A stretch of 64,000 nucleotides of DNA from Arthrobacter antioxidans. Lineage in GTDB: Bacteria; Actinomycetota; Actinomycetes; Actinomycetales; Micrococcaceae. This document shows, in pieces, positions 55,025-63,004 of the stretch. A program made the position numbers and the translations under genes. The DNA lies in NCBI RefSeq assembly GCF_023100725.1, contig NZ_CP095501.1, forward strand, positions 124,001 to 188,000, given 5' to 3'. Each line of letters opens with the position of its first letter. The stretch's first letter is position 1. A model generated the notes under the pieces. That model was not told where the DNA came from. It did not search any database and saw only the letters and a list, made by a program, of their open reading frames with translations.

Positions 55025-56043
55025 CAGAATTCCTCCTGTTGGGGCCCTGCGATGGACCCGATTGCGCTCGGTACGATCACGGCCTGCGTGATCTTCAGGG
55101 GTGTGACCGCGACGACGGTCGGCGTCGTCTGGTCGAGGGATGGGACGGTGGACCCGGGAAGGGCAGCGGCCGCCGATCCGTGGGCGACGGCCTGGCGCAG
55201 GCAGTTCTCGGGACGTTCTCCTGCAGAGTGCGCCAGCAGGTAGCCGGCAAGCGCGGAATCGCCCGCGCCGACCGTGGAGCGTGCCGTGACCGGCGGGTGC
55301 ACGGCGTGCCACGCTCCCGCGTCCGTCACGAGCAGGGCGCCCTTGGATCCAAGGGTCGCCAGAACCGCTCCCACCCCCGCGGTGACGAGCACCGCGCAGG
55401 CCTTCGCGGCCAGTTCATGGTCCTGCTCGAGCTCGTCGCCCGTACCGATGCCGGTCAGCTCGCTGAGTTCCTCGGCGTTCGGCTTCAGCAGGTCAGGAGC
55501 CGGGACGCCGGCAGCGGCCTCGATCAGGGGCTCACCGCTCGAGTCGATCGCGATCAGGGGTGCCGCCGGCCCGTACGCCTTCCGCACCGCAGCGGTGACC
55601 GTCGTGTAGAAGGTGGGCGGGACCCCGGGGGGCAGGGACCCGGCGAGGACCAGCCAGTCCGCGCCGTCGCTCTCCGCGACCACGACCGCGAGGAGTTCCT
55701 CGAGGCTGCCGGGGGAGAGTTCGGGCCCGGGTTCGTTGATCTTCGTCGTCGTGCCGTCGGGCTCGGTGACCGCCGTGTTGATGCGGAGCCCGGCGCCGAT
55801 CGGCAGGTTGCGGAAGGGGAGGGAGATGCTGCGCAGGTTCGCGAGGACCGGATCGTCGTCGTCGCCGGGCAGGATGGCGAGGGTGCGGACGCCGGACATC
55901 GCGAGGGCGCGGCTCACGTTCACGCCCTTGCCACCCGCCTCCTGCACCACGTGGATGGCGCGCTGGACGGCTCCGCGCACGAGGGGCTCGCTGAGCCCCA
56001 CGGTGCGATCGATGCTCGGGTTCGCGGTGAGGGTCACGATCAC
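55024..56043 (-). CDS. fruK: 1-phosphofructokinase
   Basis: Phosphorylates fructose 1-phosphate to the 1,6-bisphosphate. A 339-residue PfkB-family kinase starting with GTG (MIVTLTANPSIDRTVG), with GGKGVNVSRAL near residue 37 and the second PfkB signature STVGAGDSALAGYL carrying the catalytic Asp. Its start overlaps the fruR stop by four bases. Confidence 0.94.
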   Translation of the reverse strand: MIVTLTANPSIDRTVGLSEPLVRGAVQRAIHVVQEAGGKGVNVSRALAMSGVRTLAILPGDDDDPVLANLRSISLPFRNLPIGAGLRINTAVTEPDGTTTKINEPGPELSPGSLEELLAVVVAESDGADWLVLAGSLPPGVPPTFYTTVTAAVRKAYGPAAPLIAIDSSGEPLIEAAAGVPAPDLLKPNAEELSELTGIGTGDELEQDHELAAKACAVLVTAGVGAVLATLGSKGALLVTDAGAWHAVHPPVTARSTVGAGDSALAGYLLAHSAGERPENCLRQAVAHGSAAAALPGSTVPSLDQTTPTVVAVTPLKITQAVIVPSAIGSIAGPQQEEF

Positions 56044-56807
56044 GCGACGATCACCTCCACGTCGGCGTCGGAGAGGGCCTCGACGAGGGGTCCTCGGGGT
56101 GTTCGGTCGGTGATGAGGGCATCGATATCCTCCAGGTTGGCGAAGCTGGTCAGGGTCTCTTCGTCGAACTTCGACGAATCCGCCAGGAGCACCACGCGCC
56201 GGGCGGAGCGGACGATGGCGGTCTTCACGGCCGCCTCGTCCACGTCGGGCGTGCTGAGGCCGAAGCCGGCCGCGAGCCCGTTGGCGCCGATGAAGGCGAT
56301 GTCCGCGCGAAGGCGGGAGAAGAAGGCCACGGTGCTGCTGCCGACGGCGGCGCTCGTCAGGGCGCGGACGCGGCCGCCCACGAACTCCACGCTCAGACCG
56401 GCACCGGAGATCAGAGCGGCGATAGGGACGGAGTGGGTGACCACGGCCAGACCCGCGTGGCCTTCCTCGACGAGCAGGTCGGCCAGGGCGCCGGTGGTGC
56501 TCCCCGCATCGAGCACGACGGCGCCGGTCGCGGGAAGGAGCGCGAGGGCCGCCTGCGCGATGCGCCTCTTCTCCGGGGAGTGCTGCGCCGAGCGGCTGGT
56601 CAGGCTCGGTTCGTTCGTCGTCGCGCCGCTCCCGGCGATGGCGCCTCCATGGACGCGGCGCAGGACGCCGTCGTTCTCGAGGAGCGCGAGGTCCCTCCGG
56701 ACGGTCTCCTTGGTGATACCGAAGCGCGAGGAGAGCCCCGCGACGGTGACGCGACCGTCGGCGGAGACCAGGCTGCTGATCTGGCGATACCGCTCTTCCG
56801 CGAACAT
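56040..56807 (-). CDS. fruR: DeoR-family transcriptional repressor of the fru operon
   Basis: Represses the operon it heads and is probably released by fructose 1-phosphate. The product from the ATG at 56807 is about 255 residues: HTH (MFAEERYRQISSLV...FGITKETVRRDLALLENDGVLRRVHGG) and a DeoR sensor domain with the sugar-phosphate site (VVLDAGSTTGALADLL and FIGANGL). GGAG lies a few bases upstream of this ATG, and family members start here; an upstream in-frame ATG at 56846 would add 13 residues. Operator repeats lie in the promoter. Confidence 0.9.
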   Translation of the reverse strand: MFAEERYRQISSLVSADGRVTVAGLSSRFGITKETVRRDLALLENDGVLRRVHGGAIAGSGATTNEPSLTSRSAQHSPEKRRIAQAALALLPATGAVVLDAGSTTGALADLLVEEGHAGLAVVTHSVPIAALISGAGLSVEFVGGRVRALTSAAVGSSTVAFFSRLRADIAFIGANGLAAGFGLSTPDVDEAAVKTAIVRSARRVVLLADSSKFDEETLTSFANLEDIDALITDRTPRGPLVEALSDADVEVIVA

Positions 56808-56851
56808 GGGGACTCCGTCGTCGGTGCCGTCGGTCGGCCGAGGCATGTGGC

Positions 56852-56898
56852 TTTATCTTTGTTTGAGTGACTCTATCTTTGGTTTGGTGTGACGTCAA
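56852..56898 (-). promoter_or_regulatory. fru operon promoter with two operator repeats
   Basis: On the minus strand: TTGACG (56893-56898), 17 bases, TAGAGT (56870-56875). Two direct copies of CAAAC(C)AAAGATA lie in the spacer and just after the transcript start near 56863, flanking the -10 box. Such repeats suit a DeoR-type repressor, so FruR is the likely ligand. Confidence 0.72.
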
Positions 56899-56955
56899 GC
56901 ACTTTCGGCGTGGTGGATGGACTCCGTGCCTGACGGGCGCAGGGAGGCGCAGACA

Positions 56956-56986
56956 AGGAAGGCCGGGACATCGTCCCGGCCTTCCT
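56956..56986 (-). terminator. Terminator after the DUF6458 gene
   Basis: A perfect 14-base stem, AGGAAGGCCGGGAC with GTCCCGGCCTTCCT, and a 3-base loop, 14 bases past the stop. Confidence 0.75.
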
Positions 56987-57000
56987 GGAGGGGTGTGGGG

Positions 57001-57258
57001 CTAGAGCCCCGCGTCGCGTGTCTCGTTGCGCGTGATCGTCTCACCCGTGTGGGGATCGACGATGGATCGCGACTCCGAGACCCGGTTCTGGCGGCGCGGG
57101 GCCGCGAGGACGAGGGAGGCGATCAGGCCCAGCACGCCCACCGCCATGAGGATGTACCCCACGAGGTTGATGTCGACGATGCTGATGACGTCGGCCTGAA
57201 TGGCAAAAGCGAGAATTGCACCGAGTGCAATAAGAAAGATCGAAGAACCGATTCGCAT
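57001..57258 (-). CDS. DUF6458-type small membrane protein
   Basis: An 85-residue protein with two membrane helices (about 4-22 and 32-52), then a hydrophilic tail with Arg, Ser and Thr. The start MRIGSSIFLIALGAILAFAI fits DUF6458 of actinobacteria. AAGGAG precedes the ATG. Function unknown; the position beside a GlsB-type protein hints at envelope stress. Confidence 0.78.
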   Translation of the reverse strand: MRIGSSIFLIALGAILAFAIQADVISIVDINLVGYILMAVGVLGLIASLVLAAPRRQNRVSESRSIVDPHTGETITRNETRDAGL

Positions 57259-57597
57259 TGGTAATACTCCTTCAGTGTGGGCTGGATGGGAGTTTCATTG
57301 GAATTCCCCAGCGGTTTCACTTCCAGTGCCACCCACTCCCGGGACGGCCCGCCTGCGGTCATCCTACGGCGTGGTACGGCGCGCCCGTCGGAGGCGAGAC
57401 GGCATCCGGCGGTGAGGTCCATAACAATCCGGGAAAGATTTACCTACACCCTGCTAAGCAGGGTTAGCAAGGTGGCAGGATTGCACCCTAAGCAGACTGA
57501 TGAAGTACACTTAAGGCGAGTTGCACCCCGGTGCATCGAACTATCAGGTAGCGCGCTGCCCTGGCGGCGTCGCGAATATCACTCAAGGAGCATTTTT
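57259..57597. other. 339-base gap between divergent membrane-protein genes
   Basis: No credible gene is seen. The gap holds the ribosome site of the left gene and, on the right, two perfect palindromes: ACCCTGCT-A-AGCAGGGT (57448-57464) and TGCACC-CC-GGTGCA (57522-57535). A TACACT box at 57506-57511 lies between them. This part is much more AT-rich than its surroundings. It is probably the control region of the GlsB-type gene. Confidence 0.55.
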
Positions 57598-57867
57598 ATG
57601 GGAATTTTTGGTTGGCTTATTCTGGGCCTTCTCGCCGGTGCGATCGCAAAGCTGATCCTCCCGGGCCGTCAGGGTGGCGGATGGATCATCACGCTCGTCC
57701 TCGGCGTCGTCGGAGCCCTTCTGGGCGGATTCATCGGTAGCGCGATCTTCGGTGTCGGAGTCGACAGCTTCTTCGACCTGTCGACCTGGCTGCTGGCCAT
57801 CGGTGGCGCACTGATCGTGCTCGTCATCTACGGCGCCGTCACGGGCCGCAAGGGCTCGCGCGTCTAG
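57598..57867 (+). CDS. GlsB/YeaQ/YmgE family stress membrane protein
   Basis: An 89-residue protein with three membrane helices (MGIFGWLILGLLAGAIAKLILPG, then GWIITLVLGVVGALLGGFIG and WLLAIGGALIVLVIYGAV). The family was once called transglycosylase-associated and is linked to acid or general stress; no enzyme activity is shown. AAGGAG lies eight bases before the ATG. An apparent longer frame upstream is spurious, as it crosses the control region. Confidence 0.88.
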   Translation: MGIFGWLILGLLAGAIAKLILPGRQGGGWIITLVLGVVGALLGGFIGSAIFGVGVDSFFDLSTWLLAIGGALIVLVIYGAVTGRKGSRV

Positions 57868-58056
57868 TCAGCAGGACCGGCCGCACCATGGGGGAGCGGT
57901 TGTGGAACGGGCGTCATCGGTCACCGGTGGCGCCCGTTCCTGTTCTCCCGCCCCGTCGGAGGCGCTCTGCGCCGGCAGCAGAACCCCGTCCCGGCAGCGC
58001 ACGCCCCACCTAGAATCATTGCCAGCAGCACACCGATCACCGGCGGAAGGACCACG

Positions 58057-58842
58057 ATGTTTGGCCGTAACAAGGAGAACCCAGCCGTGAAGGCTGCGAA
58101 CGGGACGCTGTTCGACAAGGACGGCAACCCGAAGCCCGCCATCCTCCGTGGCATCGAACGTGCCCTGGACATCCAGCGGCCCCTGATCATCGCCAACATC
58201 GACAGGCTCCGGCGCCGCCACCCGGAGGCCTCCCCCGCAGAGCTGACGCGGCTGCTCGAACGCGACTACCTGCGCGCGACGACGGTCGCCGGAGCCGCCG
58301 TCGGCGCGACCGCCGCCGTCCCCGCCGTCGGCACCCTCGCCGCACTCGGGCTGTCCGGTGCCGCGACGATCGGGTTCCTCGAGGCCACGGCGCTCTACGC
58401 CGAGTCGGTCGCCGAACTGCACGGCGTCCGCATCCAGGACCCCGAGCGGTCGCGCACCATGGTGATGGCCATCCTCATGGGCGAGGAGGGTACTGCACTC
58501 ATCCGCTCCATCCTGGGGTCGTCCGCCGGGCAGGGTGCGCCCCAGTACTGGGGTCAGCTGGTCAACAAGTCCGCTCCGGCGTCACTGGTGAAGACCCTCA
58601 CCGGGTCCATCCAGCGGCGGTTCGTCAAGAAGTTCCTCGCCAAGCAGGGCGGCTTCATGCTCGGGCGTGCCCTGCCGTTCGGGGTGGGCGCCGTGATCGG
58701 CGGAACCGGCAACCACCTCATGGGCAAGGCCGTCATCCGCACCACGCGCGAGGCGTTCGGTCCGCTGCCGCAGACCCTTCCGGGCGAGCTGGCGGAAGTG
58801 CTGCAGCTCCCCGAGCCGGACGCACGGAAGAAGCGGGCCTAA
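58057..58842 (+). CDS. Conserved protein, possibly EcsC-like
   Basis: A 261-residue protein with a charged helical N-terminus (about 1-65), a hydrophobic Ala/Gly-rich stretch (TTVAGAAVGATAAVPAVGTLAALGLSGAATIGFLEATALY, about 68-110) and a Gly-rich end (LGRALPFGVGAVIGGTGNHLMGKAVI). This layout recalls EcsC-like proteins, but I cannot confirm the family. It converges on the DUF445 gene with a 4-base overlap. Function unknown. Confidence 0.68.
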   Translation: MFGRNKENPAVKAANGTLFDKDGNPKPAILRGIERALDIQRPLIIANIDRLRRRHPEASPAELTRLLERDYLRATTVAGAAVGATAAVPAVGTLAALGLSGAATIGFLEATALYAESVAELHGVRIQDPERSRTMVMAILMGEEGTALIRSILGSSAGQGAPQYWGQLVNKSAPASLVKTLTGSIQRRFVKKFLAKQGGFMLGRALPFGVGAVIGGTGNHLMGKAVIRTTREAFGPLPQTLPGELAEVLQLPEPDARKKRA

Positions 58843-60098
58843 CCGAAGATCGCGTGGGCGGCGGAGAAGATCAGCAGGCCGGCCAGGGAGCCGACCACGG
58901 TGCCGTTGATGCGGATGAACTGCAGGTCCTTGCCGACCTGCAGTTCGATCTTCCGTGACGTCTCCTCGGCGTTCCAGCGACCCACCGTCTCGGAGATGAC
59001 ACCGGCGATCTCGCTGCGGTAGGTGCGCACGGCGTAGGAAGCGCCGTCGGCGATCCACGTATTGACCCTGTGGGCGAGGTCGGCATCGCTCGTCAGCCGT
59101 GTGCCGAAGTCGCGTACAGCCGCCTTGAACTTCGACGTCAGTTCGCTGTCCGGATCGTTGACGGCCTCGAGGAGGGCGTTCTTGATGGTCGACCAGGTGC
59201 GCGCGGTGAGGTCGCGGACCCGCGGGTCGTCGAGCAGCTGACCCTTGATCTCCTCGGCCTTGGCGATCGTCTCGGGCTTGTGCTGCAGGTCCCGCGCCAG
59301 GTCCCTGAGGTACTTGTCGATGGCGATCCGGACATCGTGCTGCTGATCGTCCTGGATGGCGCGGATGAACTTCGACAGTTCCGCGTGCACGCGGTCACCC
59401 ACGACCCCGTCGACGAGGCGGGGGACCCAGGTGGGGGACCGCTGGGCGACGACCCTGGTCACGACGGCATAGTTGGCGTCCACCCAGTCGGCGGCGCGGT
59501 CCACCAGCAGGTCCACGAGTCGGTGGTGGTGCCCGTCCGCGAAGACGCGTTCGGCGATGCTGCCGATCGGCGGGCCCCAGGGTGGATCCAGCAGGTGCTT
59601 CCGGACCATGGATTCGATCACGGACTGCACGGCGTCGTCGTTCAGGACCGTGAACATGCCGCGGATCAGCGCAGCCCCCTCCGCTGCCACCCGGTCGGCG
59701 CTCTCCGGTTTCGCGAGCCAGGCTCCGGCCTTCTGGGCGATGCGCGCCGAGTCCAGCTTGGCCCGCACCACGTCCTCGGAGAGGAAGTTCTCCTCCACGA
59801 ACTGGCCGAGCGATTCGCCGATCTGGTCCTTCTTGCGCGGGATGATCGCCGTGTGCGGGATGGGGATGCCCATCGGGTGCTTGAAGAGGGCCGTGACGGC
59901 GAACCAGTCGGCGAGCGCGCCGACCATCCCGCCCTCGGCCGCCGCGCGGACGTACTGGAGCCAGGGATAGGTGTCCTGCAGCGCGAAGGCCACCACGAAG
60001 ATCACCGCCATGAGGGCCAGCAGCCCGGTTGCGAGCATCTTCATGCGGCGGAGGGCGGCCGCCCGTTCCGCGTCGGTGTCGGTCATCTGCGCATTCAC
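58839..60098 (-). CDS. DUF445 family membrane protein
   Basis: A 419-residue protein with an N-terminal membrane helix (about 18-38), a second hydrophobic segment, a long helical cytoplasmic or peripheral middle, and a C-terminal helix (GTVVGSLAGLLIFSAAHAIFG). The GADWFAVTALFKHPMGIPIPHTAIIPRKKDQIG region is the DUF445 signature. The GTG at 60098 is preceded by a TAGACT -10 box at seven bases, so leaderless; the ATG at 60086 (MTDTDAER) is an alternative. Function unknown. Confidence 0.82.
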   Translation of the reverse strand: MNAQMTDTDAERAAALRRMKMLATGLLALMAVIFVVAFALQDTYPWLQYVRAAAEGGMVGALADWFAVTALFKHPMGIPIPHTAIIPRKKDQIGESLGQFVEENFLSEDVVRAKLDSARIAQKAGAWLAKPESADRVAAEGAALIRGMFTVLNDDAVQSVIESMVRKHLLDPPWGPPIGSIAERVFADGHHHRLVDLLVDRAADWVDANYAVVTRVVAQRSPTWVPRLVDGVVGDRVHAELSKFIRAIQDDQQHDVRIAIDKYLRDLARDLQHKPETIAKAEEIKGQLLDDPRVRDLTARTWSTIKNALLEAVNDPDSELTSKFKAAVRDFGTRLTSDADLAHRVNTWIADGASYAVRTYRSEIAGVISETVGRWNAEETSRKIELQVGKDLQFIRINGTVVGSLAGLLIFSAAHAIFG

Positions 60099-60105
60099 CC
60101 TCCAG

Positions 60106-60111
60106 AGTCTA
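60106..60111 (-). promoter_or_regulatory. -10 box of the DUF445 gene (leaderless)
   Basis: TAGACT on the minus strand, seven bases before the GTG at 60098. Confidence 0.45.
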
Positions 60112-60216
60112 TCGACGGAGGCCTCCCGCGCACCGCGGGCCGGCTGCCCATGGTGCCCCGATCGGCCGGTCGCGTACGGTGAGGGGGACATCAATCACCA
60201 TGTGAGGGGATGCCCC

Positions 60217-61083
60217 GTGCCTCCTGTGATCTTCGCCCATCGCGGCAGCAGCGGCACCTATGCCGAGCACACCCGCGCCGCCTACCTGCAGGCCCTCGCG
60301 GACGGCGCCGACGGCGTCGAGTGCGACGTGCACCTGACCCGGGACGAGCAGCTCGTGTGCATCCACGACACCACGCTGGACCGCACCACCAGCGGGTCGG
60401 GCCGCGTGGCCGACCACACGCTGGAGGAGCTGCGCGGGCTCGACGTCTGTTCCTGGAAGGGCGCGAGCATCCCCGCCGAGTACGGCAGTCCGTCCGAGCA
60501 GTTCCTCACCCTCGCGGACCTGATCCTGCTGCTGCGCCGTGCCGGGCGCCCGGTCCGGCTGGCGATCGAGCTGAAGCACCCGAGCCCCTTCGGCCTGCGG
60601 CTGGAGGATGCACTGATCGCCTTCCTCATGGACGAGGGGTGGGACCCGGAGTCCTCGATGCTCGGCAGCATCGAGGTGAGTTTCATGAGCTTCAATCCCG
60701 ATTCGATGCGGCAGCTCGCCGAGTCGGCGCCGCCCCACATGCTGTGCCAGCTGGTGTCGGACATGAAGCCCAAGGAGGTGCGCGCCGCACTGCGCTTCGG
60801 CCCGCTCACCGAGGGCGCGCTGATCACCGTCATGCGACGCGCCCTGAAGGAGGGTGAGCAGCTCGTGAACCGCCACCAGGTGGGCATGGTGGGACCGGGC
60901 ATGCGGTACACCCGGACCCATCGCGGACGCGTGCGCCGCTGGGTCGGCGACGGCGTGCGGGTCCGGGTATGGACCGTGAACTCGGTCAAGGACGCGCTGT
61001 ACCTCGCGGAGCTCGGGGTGCAGGAGCTGACGACGGATTACCCGGCGCGGATCCGGGCCGCCTTCGAGAGCGAGCGCGGCTGA
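60217..61083 (+). CDS. Glycerophosphodiester phosphodiesterase
   Basis: Hydrolyses glycerophosphodiesters to glycerol 3-phosphate and an alcohol. The 288-residue protein has the GDPD barrel motifs: FAHRGSSGTYAEHT (catalytic His and metal Glu), DGVECDVHLTRDEQLVCIHD (second His) and AIELKHP. The GTG at 60217 has GAGGGGA six bases upstream. No signal peptide, so the substrate is probably intracellular. It neighbours a DUF445 gene on the opposite strand. Confidence 0.92.
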   Translation: MPPVIFAHRGSSGTYAEHTRAAYLQALADGADGVECDVHLTRDEQLVCIHDTTLDRTTSGSGRVADHTLEELRGLDVCSWKGASIPAEYGSPSEQFLTLADLILLLRRAGRPVRLAIELKHPSPFGLRLEDALIAFLMDEGWDPESSMLGSIEVSFMSFNPDSMRQLAESAPPHMLCQLVSDMKPKEVRAALRFGPLTEGALITVMRRALKEGEQLVNRHQVGMVGPGMRYTRTHRGRVRRWVGDGVRVRVWTVNSVKDALYLAELGVQELTTDYPARIRAAFESERG

Positions 61084-61120
61084 CCGGGCGGTCGCGCGGA
61101 GCGTGTGGTTGAGTTGCAGG

Positions 61121-62935
61121 ATGCAATCCCCGATCGAGGACTACGCACTCCTGTCCGACCTGCACACCGGTGCGCTCGTCTCCCGGAACGGCAGCGTCGA
61201 CTGGCTCAGCTTCCCCCGGTTCGACTCCGAGTCGGTGTTCGCGGCGATGCTCGGCACGCCGCAGCACGGCCGCTGGCTCCTGGAGCCGTCGTCGGACGCC
61301 GAGGTGGTGGAGCGGAGCTACATCGACTCCACCTTCGTCCTCCAGACCCGCTGGAAGACCCTCGAGGGCGAGGTGCTGGTCACCGACTTCATGCCGGTGA
61401 CGGACCGGCGCGCCAACGTGCTGCGACGCATCCAGGGGCTCCGGGGCACCGTCACCATGCGGCAGGAGCTGCAGATCCGCTTCGGCTACGGCGACATCAT
61501 GCCGTGGGTCACGCAGGGCACGCACGACGGCGGCCCGGTACTGCTCGCCATCGCCGGACCGGACGCGCTGCTCCTGCGCGGGCCGCGGCTGAAGGCGCGG
61601 GACCATCGCCACGAGGGCACGTTCACGGTGGCCGCAGGGGACGTCGTCGACCTGGAACTCGTGTGGTACCCCTCGCACCGTGAGAAGCCGGATGCCCTGG
61701 ACGTCGACGAGGCGCTCGACAGCACCATCAGCTACTGGCGGGCCTGGGGTGCCAGCTGCAGGATCGGGGGCGGCTACTCCGAGGCCGTGCGGCGCTCCCT
61801 GCTCGTCCTGCGCGCCCTCACGCACGAGGACACGGGCGGGATCGTCGCCGCCCCGACGACGTCGCTGCCCGAGCAGTTCGGCGGCTCCCGCAACTGGGAC
61901 TACCGCTTCTGCTGGCTCCGCGACGCGGCCCTGACCCTCGAGGCCATGATGACGCACGGCTTCTCCGAGGAGGCGCTGGAGTGGCGCAACTGGCTGCTGC
62001 GGGCGGTCGCCGGTGATCCCGAGGACCTGCAGATCATGTACGGGCTGGCCGGAGAGCGGCACCTGCCCGAACGCGAGCTCGGGCACCTGCCCGGTTATGC
62101 CGGCTCCACGCCCGTGCGCGTGGGCAACGGCGCCGTGGACCAGTACCAGGCCGACGTCGTGGGCGAGGTGATGGTGGCGCTCGAGAAGCTGCGCGTCCAC
62201 GGTGTCACCGAGGACAGTTTCTCGTGGCCGCTCCAGCGGGCCCTCCTGGGCTTCGCGGAGAAGCACCTCCATGACCGGGACCACGGGATCTGGGAGATGC
62301 GCGGGGACCCCCAGCACTTCACCCATTCGCGGGTGATGATGTGGGCGGCGTTCGACTGCGCGGTCCGCGCGGTGCGGGATCACGGCCTGCCCGGCCCGGA
62401 GCAGCGCTGGACGGAGATCCGGGACGGCCTGCGCGAGGAGATCATGGAGCGCGGCTTCAACGCCGATCTGGGCTCGTTCACCCAGGTGTACGGCGGGACC
62501 GAGGTGGATGCCTCCCTGCTCCAATTGCCGCACGTCGGCTTCCTCGACTTCGACGACCCGCTGATGCTGGGCACCGTGGAGCGGATCGAACAGGACCTTT
62601 TGGACGCCCACGGACTGCTGCTGCGCTACCGCACCGGCAACTCGGACGACGGCCTCGAACCCGGTGAGCACCCCTTCCTGGCGTGCTCGTTCTGGCTCGT
62701 GGAGCAATATGCGCACGGCGGCAGGCCCGACGACGCCGCACGGCTCATGGATCAGCTGGTGGGCTACTCGAACGAACTCGGCCTGCTGGCCGAGGAGTAC
62801 GACCCCGTCCGGGGGCGCATGGCGGGCAACTTCCCGCAGGCGTTCTCGCACCTCGCCCTGGTGCGTGCCGCGGACGCGCTGCACACGGCACACCGGAAGG
62901 CCGGGCCCTACGACATGATGGACGAGGTGCAGTAG
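61121..62935 (+). CDS. Glycoside hydrolase family 15 protein (glucoamylase/trehalase type)
   Basis: A 604-residue cytoplasmic enzyme. The N-terminal beta-sandwich (DYALLSDLHTGALVSRNGSVDWLSFPRFDS) is followed by the alpha/alpha barrel with GSRNWDYRFCWLRDAALTLEAM and later FLACSFWLVEQYA. Many actinobacterial members of this length act as trehalase or glucoamylase; the choice cannot be made from sequence. Start chosen at the ATG at 61121 (MQSPIEDYALL), the family start; a GTG at 61103 would add six residues. Confidence 0.9.
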   Translation: MQSPIEDYALLSDLHTGALVSRNGSVDWLSFPRFDSESVFAAMLGTPQHGRWLLEPSSDAEVVERSYIDSTFVLQTRWKTLEGEVLVTDFMPVTDRRANVLRRIQGLRGTVTMRQELQIRFGYGDIMPWVTQGTHDGGPVLLAIAGPDALLLRGPRLKARDHRHEGTFTVAAGDVVDLELVWYPSHREKPDALDVDEALDSTISYWRAWGASCRIGGGYSEAVRRSLLVLRALTHEDTGGIVAAPTTSLPEQFGGSRNWDYRFCWLRDAALTLEAMMTHGFSEEALEWRNWLLRAVAGDPEDLQIMYGLAGERHLPERELGHLPGYAGSTPVRVGNGAVDQYQADVVGEVMVALEKLRVHGVTEDSFSWPLQRALLGFAEKHLHDRDHGIWEMRGDPQHFTHSRVMMWAAFDCAVRAVRDHGLPGPEQRWTEIRDGLREEIMERGFNADLGSFTQVYGGTEVDASLLQLPHVGFLDFDDPLMLGTVERIEQDLLDAHGLLLRYRTGNSDDGLEPGEHPFLACSFWLVEQYAHGGRPDDAARLMDQLVGYSNELGLLAEEYDPVRGRMAGNFPQAFSHLALVRAADALHTAHRKAGPYDMMDEVQ

Positions 62936-62942
62936 ACGGCAA

Positions 62943-62979
62943 CGGCGGGAGCCCGGCCGCCAGGGCCGGGCTCCCGCCG
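62943..62979. terminator. Bidirectional terminator between GH15 and the dehydrogenase
   Basis: A perfect 16-base stem, CGGCGGGAGCCCGGCC with its complement, and a 5-base loop, between two converging genes. Confidence 0.75.
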
Positions 62980-63004
62980 TCGTACCGTTGCCGCTCCGCG
63001 CTTG

